From Ichthyophonus hoferi (taxonomy: Eukaryota > Opisthokonta > Ichthyosporea > Ichthyophonida > Ichthyophonidae): a DNA stretch of 13,507 bases. Below are positions 1 to 9,948 of the stretch, in pieces; within the stretch, counting starts at the first letter, position 1; each line of letters opens with the position of its first letter. The translations under genes were made by a program, and so were the position numbers. The stretch lies in NCBI GenBank assembly GCA_002751075.1, contig NAOQ01000176.1, positions 84,447 to 97,953 of the forward strand, read 5' to 3'. Below the pieces are notes generated by a model that had not been told where the DNA came from, did no database searches, and saw only the letters and a list, made by a program, of their open reading frames with translations.

Positions 1-137
1 CGTATTCGTCTTTCCCTATAACGGTAGTGTACATGTACACTGGCATGCGGAGTAGCCACATATATCCGTGTGTGCCGGGAGCCGCATATTTGTGAGCGGC
101 CGGGGCTTTCTTATTTTTTTTTTTGTTTTCTTTTATA
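1..137. other. GC-rich hairpin-rich patch, possible structured RNA gene cut by the window edge
   Basis: The first ~110 bases are far richer in G and C than the surroundings. They hold a perfect 16-base palindrome at 26-41 (AGTGTACATGTACACT) and a GCCGC/GCGGC hairpin at about 81-100. A T-run with little interruption follows at about 111-124, and a TATAAAAG on the minus strand lies at 130-137. In AT-rich genomes such islands often mark structured RNA genes. Two readings are possible. One is a plus-strand RNA ending at the T-run, as with Pol III. The other is a minus-strand RNA starting ~25 bases from the TATAAAAG, the same promoter spacing as the MRP RNA gene here. I could not match it to U1-U6, 5S, SRP, RNase P or a tRNA, and it could simply be a promoter. 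Confidence 0.3.
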
Positions 138-1221
138 TTCGCTTTAGCGGGTGTTATTTTTTTTTGGTTAAAACCCGCATCGATGTGTTCAATAATTCCA
201 ATGGAAGCTAGTCATAAATATTCTTATTGACTTATATAATATTAGTATCTATATAAAATCACCAATAGAAAGTCCCCTAGTTGATAAAACTGAATTCCAT
301 ATATCAGGAATGTAATTAGTTTATATTTATAGTTCCAGTGACTACAGGCTTCGGGGGCTCCAATTGAATGGTATGTGGTAGTCGTAACTAGCGGCAGTAA
401 TAGCTATTTAATTTGCTATGTCCTCAAGACTCAGCTAAAAAATTAAAGATCCTATAGAAGGCGCGTATGCCGACTCTCTGCTGGAAAACTGGCTGTAATA
501 ACCTCTGAATTAATTCAGGGGAAATTTGAACTATGGTTAACACCCGCGGCTGTATTCATTGGGACTAATTAAAAAGATTCTTATTGGCTAATACAATTCA
601 CAGAAGATCTCTGATATCCACTAAATGTATTGGATCTTATCTTGATAATCTAATACTATTTTATCCTCATTTGAATGGCTATGTATTAGCAAATCAATTT
701 ACTTGGTTGGGAACGTTATGCAATTAACAAATATTGGACCGATCACTTCATGATCCGCTGTTATCAGAACTTCGGCCGAGCTACGTGTTCATTCGGCAAA
801 CAGTCTTCAACATTTTACTTGAGACATGTCCTGCTCATTTGCTTAATAATAATAATAAAAATGTATCCTATCATATCTGTCTTCTGTATGTGCAAAAAGA
901 CACGTTAGCATGCTCTTTAATTCAGCACTCCCTCTCCTTCTAAACACATTTTAATTCATTGGAAAATTGAAAAACTTGTAAATTTGATTGGACCTAACCA
1001 TTCCAAACTAAAAACGAGGTAACCTTTCTGCACCGCAGAAAGAGCTGGTTTTCAGAAAACATAAGTTTATTTATATACTTAATATTGTACTCGCAAGTGT
1101 AATTGTAGCATTTAGACATATACTTGATCAAAGCTAATAAACATTAGTTTTGCCTATGAACAATCACAACAATTTACAAAGATAAATTGTCAAGATGACT
1201 TCTCTAAACTACAACGGGACC

Positions 1222-1239
1222 TAGGGTTTAGGGTTTAGG
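1222..1239 (+). repeat. Short TTTAGGG-type interstitial telomere-like motif
   Basis: The 18 bases read TAGGGTTTAGGGTTTAGG, two and a half units of the heptamer TTTAGGG. It is too short to be a telomere remnant with any certainty. It could be a chance run, a scar of break repair, or a promoter 'telo-box' like those upstream of many plant translation genes. It lies ~890 bases before the start codon of the paladin-like gene. Confidence 0.6.
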
Positions 1240-1618
1240 ACGGGCAGCCAAAATACTGTAAACTCCCCATCCGAAGATCAACCGATAAGCGTTAACTTTA
1301 GTTTACAACCATCACACAAGATCCACGCTTGGTTGTATAACTACTCCACTTAATAACTGGTACAATATATAATTTGAAGTAGTGCTCTAAAATTTTTAGT
1401 TTGCTCTAATTTATTATTACTTTTTTATAGAAACTTTGTCGTTTGTTATAGTTGTCCACTTAAAAAGGAATAGGCTAACTAGAAAAAAAAAAAAATTACT
1501 GTATGCTGTGCCAACAACATAATTGATTATAAATTATGTCATCACCTAAGAGGATGTGAAGAAAAGACTCTTGCCTTGATTCAGCTGTAGTTGACAAACA
1601 TAGAGAGCTGATGTTGTC

Positions 1619-1621
<3 letters not shown>

Positions 1622-1648
<27 letters not shown>
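1622..1648. repeat. TA dinucleotide microsatellite
   Basis: An uninterrupted alternating T-A run of about 27 bases lies in the spacer upstream of the paladin-like gene. It is ordinary low-complexity sequence, and any reading frame across it is an artefact. Confidence 0.9.
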
Positions 1649-1649
<1 letters not shown>

Positions 1650-2124
1650 AATACAAAATATTTGTATATAAACATATCTAGTAAAAACAGTGCATAAAGG
1701 AATATATTATAGAAGGCCAAGCTTATTTTATCCCAACTTAAAGAAGTTTTTGATAGGCTATTAAATCTCATTTAATTGGTAAAGAGCTCTTGTCGTTCAA
1801 AAGTATATTAGAAACCAATCAAATTCAGTATTATTTTATAAAAACATACAAACAAACATAAGAATAAAGGACAATAAACCAATAATATTTTATATAGATT
1901 AAATAGTCTTTAAATATCCAATAAAGTTACTTTTCAAAGTTATTTAGATTAATATAGCCTATCTGATTAGATTGATTTGAGCTCCTATAACCCGAAATAC
2001 GTGAGATGAAGGATCGCTTATAGCGGAAAATAATTAAGGAATAAAAACAATGTATATATTATAAAATATTGTATGCAAATATACACAGCTATTTACAGAA
2101 TAAGATTTGTAGTAACTCGCTACT

Positions 2125-5100
2125 ATGGAAATAGAAAATAAAGCCGAGGCTGATCGGCTAAAGAAACTGGAAGAGAGAGTGTTAGTTCTAAGCGAGGCAC
2201 TGTTGAAGGTATGTGATTTTTACTGTAATGCATTGTTGTTTTGTACTGTTGTTTTACTCAACGCTTAAAGTCTTGCTATTATATCATATTGTATCATATA
2301 TTACATATAACACTTTGTATAGATATAAATAATACATTATTATAATATAACGTAAGTGTAATTATAAGTATATGATTGTTTATACATACTAATACAGGGT
2401 ACAGACATTTGATGATCACATTCTTGGTGTGCTTAGACACATCTAATATATATAGTAACGTAGCGTTCTATCATTCTCATTTTATATTAAACATAGACAG
2501 TAGCTGGATATGCTACGCAATTAAAAAAAATTGTTAGCAATATTACATGTACGTAATCTTAGTGTCGAGGTTATTGGAGTATATACGGGTACAGGTAATA
2601 TATCATAAACATATAGTAAACATACACATATATGTTCAGTTTTTAAACATATATATTCTCATTATATACCCAAGTATTTTGTATGTAAATCTAGATAAGC
2701 ACACATATATAGTGGTCTAACATATTTCTATCACAGACTCAAGCACTATGTATGGATCTATACAAAGAGTCCGCTTCTTTACCCTCTAAAGATGTGAAGA
2801 AGAATGGGCTTGGTGAGAATGAAATAGACAGTAGAGAAATATCTCTGCAACAGATTATAACAAAGTAGGTTGATAATATAATGCCATATAATGCATTTTA
2901 GTCTATGACCTTACATTGTATGGTAGTGTGTATCAGAACATATATTACTATGGAGCATTACACAGTATCATACTATAGTCATTATATCTTAATTTATACT
3001 GCTTAAATACTCGGATTATTGATTGCCATATAACAATTATATGGCTATGTAGTTATTATATTATGATATATTATAGTGTATGATATTATAATATTTAATG
3101 ACCAATAATAATTGTATGGCTATGTAGTTATTATATTCCCCATCGAGGGATGTTAATATTGAAGTACATTATATTATATTATATTATATTATAAGGTATT
3201 ATAGTGTAGTATATTAAAGTATATTATGTTACCTTATAGAATACTATGTTATAGTGTAGTATATTATAGTATATTGTATTATATTATGGTATACTATTTT
3301 CTATTTGCCTCCTAATTGGCTAAATATTTTCCATGATAGTTAGCTAATCACTAAGTACACCTTTTGCACCTCTCTAGGATTGTGAGTAATGAGATATCGC
3401 CATTGGCTGCCAAGCTAGATGTGATCAGTGATAATATGGCAGGTATATTATGATAAAATATATTATGATAGGATAGGATAGGATATAATACGATGAGATA
3501 GGATATAATATGATACGATATATTCTATATGATGTCTGCTTGTTCTGATATAACTGTGTGCTGGTATTTATGTTTATGTAGTGATATGTGATACTACAGT
3601 ATGCTATAGTAGGATATAATAGGATATATAATGAAGATATAGGAAGGTAAAAGAGATTTTCCACAGTGGTGACACAAGATACATTCAAGTTAAATTGGAA
3701 GCGAGAGCAACGGGTAGGTGCACATATTATTATACTATTATATTATTAAAAATTGCATTATTATACTACTATACTGTTCTACTATTGTACTATCATGCCT
3801 TCATAAAAACACATTCAAATGAATAAAAAGAAGAAGACTGAGATGTAATAATAATACTAACACATTGATCTTTCCAGTTTTATCCTGAGCCTGTATTGCC
3901 AGGCTTAATCTTAAAAAACGATCATTTTGCTAACTGCCACCGCCTCAAGGAACCACCTATTAGAGAGGGTATGTGCGTGTATGTGTATGTGTAGGAATAT
4001 ATATGTGTGTATATGTGTAGGAATATGTTTATATTTATAACCTATGTATTTTTTTTATAAAACATATATATATATATATACTGCATCAACCTTGTAGTCC
4101 TAACCTAAATATTATTGGTGTGCACAGGTGTTTTTAATTTCAGGCAGGTAACCGGTCTACCCATATATGGTGTAAACCAGTGTACTCTTCCTGGTGTCGA
4201 GTTTGTAGCCAATCACCTGGTGGCCAATAAGAATATAAATCACGTGGGTAGGTATATGTATTTATGTATGAGTGTTTGTATTTATATGTATATGTATATG
4301 CATGATATACATACACGCCACACTACAGTAAAACTTATATGATACTCCACTAATTAAAAATTCTAATCCATTCCACAGTGTGGGTTAACTTACGTGAGGA
4401 GCCCGTAGTATACATTGCGGACACGCCTTATAGTCCACGTGAACCCTCACAGCTTAATACTAATATTGATTACTTGCTATCGATAGAAGGATTTGAACTT
4501 GAGATGATGGAAAATAGGTATGTATGTCTGTATATATATAATAAAGTCCTACCTCTAAAATAATTAACTAAATTTATTATTTTTTATGTCTTATTGCATT
4601 TTATTGATGTAGGTAATTTTGAAAACTCAATCTAATACATCTAAATAACTGGTATTAAAATTGCAATCTAACATCCTATTGGTAGGATGAAATTGGATGT
4701 GCTACATGCAGCGGAGGAAAACGAATCGAAATTCCCGGTTTACCATCAAAACGATAATATGGAAAATGAGAAACAGGTCATTCAGATTACGACATCATCG
4801 GTAACTACTTTAAGGTGGGTACTTTATATGGTATGGCATAGTACAGTATTTTATCATAGCAATGCATATGATATAATATATATACTGTAATATGCCATAT
4901 TAATTACGTGTATCTTTTGCAGTCTAGTTTATTCTGTCTCTGTGATTGTAGCTGGGATCTATAGAAAAATGATTCATACTATTGGGCTATATCTATCCGT
5001 TGATTACTTTAATAAAACTGATAATATAGCTGCTATCCATTTGGAGACGAAATAATTTTTAATTTGTTTTTAAAATCCAGGTTTTTTGTGTATTGAGGCC

Positions 5101-8100
5101 TAGTGCTATCATATATACAATACTAAGTGGGGTTTACCTATCATACATGTATATATATATATATATAATTGGACGAATAGGTCTATTGTGTATATATAAG
5201 TATCCGGTAAGTGGTATTGATAGCCTTAACATACTGGTTTCATTGGTATTCATAGAATCCTGCTTATCTTCCGATTGGATAAAAATATGAAATTAATCAA
5301 TTAATTAAAATGATAAATAGGATTTATGGTTAAAAGCTTTTTATATAGTAGAAATATTCCAGGTCACATTCTCTCTTCTTCCTTTTGTAGTTATTTTATT
5401 CTATTCTTATCTCTTTCTTTCTTTCTTGAATTTTCTTTATCTTTCTTTTTCTTTCTTGTATATAATATATTTTAATTTACATACCTTGCCCTATATAGAC
5501 ATGACAACTAACCAACCACTTACTTCTTACAGAGAGTTATACTCTAATATGATCAAAAAGGGATTTCCTATTGTTTATGGTATACTTTATTATTATGTTT
5601 CTTTGACCAATTATATATATATTAAAATTTTAATATTCTGCTCTATTATTATAATCTACTATTTAACCAATTATTTCCCTTTTTACTCTGCAACAAATCA
5701 GATCTCTTCTTGCTTTAGTCCTATAAACATACCATTTTGTCGATTTAGATTGGATTATTTATGGTTTTAAATTTTTAATTGAATCATACACTTATCTACG
5801 TTAATATTTAGCCATATTTACTAAACGTTATAAATTTATTTACCTCACTACATACATACATAAATGCCTCCCTCCCTACATTCATTTATACATTCATTCT
5901 CTTATATCCCATCCCTTTACAGCACGTATTCCCATACAAGATGAATGTGCTCCGGAAGAGAAAGATGTAGTGGAGCTAGTGAGTTTAATCCATGAACACT
6001 ATGAGGACATGGCTACAGCCTTTGTTTTTAATTGTCAAATGGGACGGGGCCGTACTACTACTGGTATGTATGTATGTATGTATGTATGTATATGTGCATC
6101 TATCTATGTACGTATACACCTATACATCTCTCTCTCTCCAACCCACCTTTATACTAACCTTGGTCGTCCCACCCACCCTCCCCTACTCAGGCATGGTTAT
6201 ATGCACCCTCATGCTATGGGCCCTACAGACACACGATAGATGCCTGGCCACCTCTCTGTCTAGTACGATGTTCCATTCGTCCGGCGGCGGTAGAGTATCA
6301 CGTCATCCCTCTAAGCCTGGCCTCAACTTTAATGGTTAGTTATTTTTTTATTGACTTATTAAAATTTAAATTATAATGCTATTATATTACATTACATGGT
6401 ATAGTTCATTATAGATATGTATAGTATAGTATAGTATTGTCGTGTTGTATTGCAGCTGTTTGTTGCTATCATTTATGTATATAGTATGGTAGGTGTAGTA
6501 TAAAGTGGGTGGGTTGTGGATGTGGGCTCGTCATCCCTCTAAGTCTAGTAACTGCACTAATGATTAGTTAATTTTTTACTGTCTATCTATCGGCTTATTA
6601 AATTATACTGGTGTTGTATTATATGGCGTATATGGTATAACTGTTTGTACTATGTGTATATAGGGTCTAGTAGGGTATAGTAGGTGGGCTTGGTATTGTA
6701 TTATATATTATATGGCATAGTTGCTGATAGGTGTGAATAGTATTCTGTTTATGGTATGTATGCATAAAAACATTGGCAGCCAATCAAATCGATATATATA
6801 GAAATTGGATATTTTTTTTTAAAAAAAAATACGCTTATTATAATCAGCTAAATGGGAATAAACATTTTATGTACTTTCATTTTCAGCAAAACAAACACAT
6901 TCAATATTTTTTACTGTTGAAATTCGAATGATTATTAGTTAATAGAGAGAATTTAAAATAATTAATTGGATATTATGATTGGCTTGACCGACTGGGTTAC
7001 AATACTATCTCGGTCCCACCTCTGTATCAACATTGTTAACCAGTGGTAATTACGTTCTTGTGACGATATGATTACGCAATAATGACGTGGTATATATGTA
7101 TATTGATGAATAACTGGTGGAATTACAGATCTACATAGTAAGAGTGCAGATTTATACATGAATGGCAGTTGGGATGTGATTACTGAGCTATGCGACACCT
7201 TACCCGATGGTCTTCGTATTAAGCTGGTGGTAAGTAATAGGAATATAATGCTATGGTTTAATATATGGTCATACAATATAATGCAGTACAGTACAATATA
7301 ACATAGCATAATATAATATAAAATGAATAATTAAATAGTATAACTTTTATTAAAAGATTATACTATACTAAGATATATTGTATATACTATTCTGATAATT
7401 CGATCTGAATGGTCAATTAAACTCTTTTAACCCTATGTTCTTATAGGTGGATCGTGCTATAGATCAATGTGGAGTGTTTCAAAATCTCCGAGAGACTATA
7501 TATGATTGTAAATTAAAAGCTGACAATCCACCAATCAGACCCCCAAATGTGCCTAGAATGGGTATGTATTAACCTACTATCTCTATATGATTATAATCAC
7601 TAAATCGATTTTGATAATGGAATATACTATGATATGCTATGATGTAACACATTATATTATTATTATTATAGTAATAATAATAGCAATAGTAATAAGAATA
7701 AGAATAATATAATATAATCTAACCTGGCATAATATAATATATAACAGTATAGCGTTACTAACTTTTTTTTATTTTTTATGTAAACTAATCAGAGAAACTG
7801 AATGAGCATGCCGATGATCCCGATGATACTTATTCATCCGCATTTTGGTATCGCCGAGGACTGCACTACCTAGAAAGGTATGATAGGATGTGATGGCAGG
7901 GGAGGGTAGATAGGGTAGGATATATGATAAGATAATATTGCTGAAATGATATAATACATGGTAAACATACGAAGTCTTTATTTTAGGCCGTTATCCTGAC
8001 AATGACGCTTGTCGGATGGCAGACTATAGTGTAAACAAAACTGGAAGCCCATCTCAACCACTGTGTGGTTGATTTATACTGTTCTAAACACGTATGATGC

Positions 8101-8515
8101 AGTGAGACTGAATTTGGATCAAATTGTATGCCTAATATAATGTAGTATGTAGGAATTAATCTCAATTTGAATCATTACTATGTAGGTTTGAAATAAATTG
8201 AAGGTATTATATTCTAATATAAACTATTATTTTATTAAGGAATCATTGTAAAGTATGGCCTATGCTTCAGCAAAATGCAGTAAAGGTGAAACAAAACTCT
8301 AAGTTGATTAAGGTAGAAAAGTTCTAGATCTACTAAAAACCGATGGAATTTCCCCCTACTAACACAACCATCCAATGAACAGGTATTTCTATCTTATTCT
8401 GATTGGCGTGTACATTAATTTAAATGCCAGTAAAGAGTTTAAGGAGCCTTTCGATTTGTGGATGCGACAAAGATGGAATTTAAAGCGCATGTTAAAGAAG
8501 ATGAGACTGGAATGA
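2125..8515 (+). CDS. Paladin-like PTP-type phosphatase, 15 exons, 522 residues, single phosphatase unit
   Basis: Exons: 2125-2208, 2737-2864, 3378-3442, 3667-3713, 3878-3968, 4128-4247, 4379-4517, 4686-4814, 5533-5579, 5923-6063, 6191-6334, 7129-7229, 7447-7561, 7793-7877, 8383-8515. All joins are GT-AG with matching phase, giving 1569 coding bases ending in TGA. The start is the first ATG after an in-frame TAA at 2113. Residues ~3-35 are charged and probably coiled coil. The phosphatase unit follows: GVFNFRQVTGLPIYGV (139-154), VWVNLREEPVVYI (179-191), RIPIQDECAPEE (285-296; Asp290 is a candidate general acid), then the P-loop NCQMGRGRTTTG (320-331) with Cys321 and Arg327 intact. The C-terminal region (LPDGLRIKL...FWYRRGLHYLERYFYLIL) is typical of the family. 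Animal paladins carry two such units and plant or protist relatives often three, so this is a short form. Substrate is unknown; phosphoinositide or inositol-phosphate phosphatase activity is inferred from the family. Likely cytosolic: no signal peptide or membrane segment is seen. Confidence 0.9.
3024..3193. repeat. Intron 2 low-complexity block with an internal duplication
   Basis: Within intron 2 (2865-3377), a stretch of about 27 bases containing ATGGCTATGTAGTTATTAT occurs at about 3036-3062 and again at about 3110-3136, nearly identical. The first copy forms part of a perfect 9-base-pair hairpin (GCCATATAA, loop CAA) at 3024-3044. An ATATT pentamer run follows at about 3169-3193, and variants of it continue to ~3300. 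There is no coding signal. Confidence 0.75.
4815..5532 (+). other. Long intron 8 of the paladin-like gene, with an optional terminal exon
   Basis: This 718-base intron separates the exon ending ...TTLR from the one starting RELYSNM; joining them restores the family pattern. At 4923-5055, right after a good acceptor (TTTTGCAG), an open stretch continues in phase with exon 8 for 44 codons to TAA. It might be an alternative last exon giving a protein without the catalytic loop. The rest is low-complexity TA-rich and pyrimidine-rich sequence, and its other open frames look like noise. Confidence 0.5.
6064..6090 (+). repeat. GTAT microsatellite forming the donor of intron 10
   Basis: Intron 10 begins with nearly seven GTAT units in a row, so the true donor GTATGT at 6064 is followed by a ladder of identical donor-like sites every four bases. 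It directly follows the exon encoding the P-loop Cys and Arg. Use of any later site would shift the frame unless the shift is a multiple of three units. Confidence 0.85.
6529..6625 (+). repeat. Decayed copy of exon 11 end plus donor region inside intron 11
   Basis: The 15 bases CGTCATCCCTCTAAG at 6301-6315 (exon 11) recur exactly at 6529-6543, inside intron 11 (6335-7128). Similarity then continues for roughly 80-100 bases through the AATGGTTAGTTA donor region into TTATTAAA-type intron sequence. The spacing is 228 bases. In the intronic copy the donor GT has become AT, so this copy should not splice. It looks like a tandem duplication of an exon-intron junction. Confidence 0.75.
7975..8190 (+). 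repeat. Dispersed repeat, copy A, in intron 14 of the paladin-like gene
   Basis: About 216 bases aligning with 12422-12630 at roughly four identical bases in five (by eye). Its first ~60 bases also match the complement of 11216-11282. It contains a hairpin at 7993-8017 (ATCCTGACAA with TTGTCGGAT, one bulge) and a second, longer stem TAGTGTAAA (8027-8035) with TTTATACTG (8073-8081). The second stem encloses a perfect 7-base-pair hairpin, CAACCAC-TGT-GTGGTTG, at 8055-8071. Weak similarity to copy B resumes near 8237. No protein is encoded. The class is unknown; a MITE, a SINE-like element or a structured RNA are possible. Confidence 0.8.
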
Positions 8516-9647
8516 AGTATAACATTATATAATCTGAGTGCAGACCTCGAGAAAAATATAAACTCTTTTCTTACTTACTATCCAAGGTTTTTGTTGTAAC
8601 TTAATGTGTAGTCTCAATTTATTTACACTACTCAGTAATTATAGTATATTAGGCTAGGGTAAATTCAGGCATCCTTTCCAATGTATCGTATAATATAAGT
8701 GAAGGAAAACCCTATACGTATGTTGCTGCATACTAAAACAATTAATAACAATTATCAACTGAAAAAGGAATAATTAGGTCAGTATATTTCTTATTTGAAT
8801 CATAATCTTATATTCGATTGAGTAAAACAAACCCTATTTGATGTTTAATGAATTCTATGAACACTAAACTATTGAATATAAGCTTACATATGCCGACTGT
8901 GTATTGCTATCTAGTTGCCTTAACTAACTGTTTTTATTTACGTACTGTAATTATATATTCCACGAAACACTGATTCGTTATCAAAGTCTCTCAATTGACC
9001 AGCCATTTTTTATAAAATACCATACGCTGCAATTCAAACTAAAATATTTTAACAGAACCACAGAAATAGAGGATAATTTTTGAGAGCTATTATCGCATAA
9101 CGGCTTAACCTCTTGACAACAGTATAACTTATGTTGCAAAGGAGCAGATCACTATATTGCCTAATGTGTAATTGGTAGCAACAACTATAAACTATTATAT
9201 TACCATAAATAAAATTCAGTGTCAACCTTAACTATCTAGATATTTAGACTAAAATTTCATATTGCATATAAAAAAACAAGCACGAATAAAATTAAAATTT
9301 CACGTAACTAGCTCGTTCAAAAATCCTTACCAAGCACCCAAAGACAACTTCCACCTTTTTCTTATGTCGAAGATCTTTAAAAACTCGACAAGAAATAAAA
9401 AAAGAAAAAGAAAAATACTCTATAAAGAAAAGAAAAAAAAAACTTGCGTAATCTTGAAGGACATTGCTTAAACCAATACAATAAAAATCCGGTAATCAAA
9501 CCATTCTATGTATTCCTCAGGTACAATTCGTTTTAGTCTAAAAAGTAATAAAACCAAACCAGAAAGCAAAGTAAGCTTGTAGCAGGCTCGTCGAAAGACA
9601 AGACCCACAGACAGAAGTATAATTTTCTCTTTGGCAAATGAAGGGTG
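8516..9647. other. Spacer between the paladin-like stop codon and the MRP RNA gene
   Basis: AT-rich with no supported gene. The two flanking transcripts converge here, so both the 3' untranslated region of the paladin-like mRNA and the end of the MRP transcript must lie in it. A purine-rich, A-rich block at about 9388-9441 produces a lysine-rich open frame that I regard as low complexity. Runs of four or more A, which would be T-runs on the minus strand, occur at about 9541-9553, nearly 100 bases past the folded end of the MRP RNA. Confidence 0.5.
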
Positions 9648-9916
9648 GGGTACGGGGGCGTGAGCCCCATTGAGTTATCTCCGTATAGTTTTTTTCGGAG
9701 ATAGTTGCATGACTGTGGTTACGACGAACGCATGCCGGTTCCCACCAAGCCTCAGCCAAAAGCTTCACAGGCATAGATAAGACTCCAACATGAGAAGCCA
9801 TTACAGCTGCCACTTTCTGGCCTGTGTCCGGGGACTTTCCCCCAAGTGAAAAAAAAGAGACCCGTGTTACACGTCCTCTCCGCCTGTCACTCAGATAGCA
9901 ACTTGCACCCGTACCC
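9648..9916 (-). ncRNA. RMRP: RNase MRP RNA
   Basis: RNA component of the nucleolar/nuclear ribonucleoprotein that cleaves pre-rRNA. CR-I reads GGGGGAAAGTCCCCGGAC (9843 down to 9826), nearly the human RMRP motif. It is followed by a hairpin GCC-AGAAAGT-GGC (9821 down to 9809), whose loop carries the MRP-specific GARAR motif. CR-V reads CAATGGGGCTCA (about 9673 down to 9662) and pairs with CR-I to form P4, including the usual bulged U. The ends pair perfectly over nine bases, GGGTACGGG (9916-9908) with CCCGTACCC (9656-9648), giving P1. That sets a length of about 269 nt, close to human RMRP. A P3-like hairpin (CGTG-TAA-CACG) and an 8-base-pair hairpin before CR-V (9676-9703) also fit. The GAAAGTCCCCGG form of CR-I and its GGGGCTCA partner argue for MRP rather than RNase P. 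Exact ends are inferred from P1. An internal U8 (9849-9856) is odd for a Pol III transcript. The open frame across this gene is spurious. Confidence 0.9.
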
Positions 9917-9940
9917 AAAGTTTATACAATAGCATGGTAG

Positions 9941-9948
9941 CTTTTATA
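9941..9948 (-). promoter_or_regulatory. TATA box of the MRP RNA gene
   Basis: The minus strand reads TATAAAAG here. Its near end lies 25 bases upstream of the inferred RNA 5' end at 9916, the usual distance for TATA-containing small-RNA promoters (Pol III type 3) and for Pol II. A second TATAAA at 9921-9926 is too close to the start to serve. No proximal sequence element could be recognised because the lineage is unknown. Confidence 0.65.

Larger units (their letters stand above)
138..2124. other. Upstream spacer, no supported gene
   Basis: No convincing exon is visible. Small features are a near-perfect palindrome at 502-521 (CCTCTGAAT...), a perfect 8-base-pair hairpin at 1024-1042 (CTTTCTGC, loop ACC), the telomere-like motif at 1222-1239 and a TA run at 1622-1648. 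A stretch at about 736-850 is richer in GC and stays open in one frame, but it has no ATG, no recognisable domain and no clear splice partner. A TATAAAATA at 2060-2068 lies 57 bases before the paladin-like start codon. In sequence this AT-rich it is weak evidence for a promoter. Confidence 0.5.

Noticed and set aside
170-620. Two stretches (about 170-270 and 536-620) that share short words such as ATTCTTATTG and ACCCGC
   Set aside because: The similarity is too weak and gapped to call a duplication by eye in AT-rich sequence.
736-850. GC-richer open stretch in the upstream spacer
   Set aside because: It has no ATG, no matching splice partner to exon 1 and no recognised family.
5426-5770. 114-codon plus-strand open frame
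   Set aside because: It straddles intron 8, exon 9 and intron 9 of the paladin-like gene. Only the ~47 bases of exon 9 are real coding sequence.
5992-6339. Open frame overlapping the exons around the P-loop
   Set aside because: It runs through the GTAT-rich intron 10, and its first part is in a different frame from the phosphatase exon.
9262-9471. Lysine-rich plus-strand open frame
   Set aside because: It is a product of an A- and AG-rich low-complexity run with no ATG context or domain.
9538-9918. 126-codon minus-strand open frame
   Set aside because: It overlaps the MRP RNA gene almost exactly. The conserved bases are those of the RNA core and its helices, and the translation has no recognisable domain.
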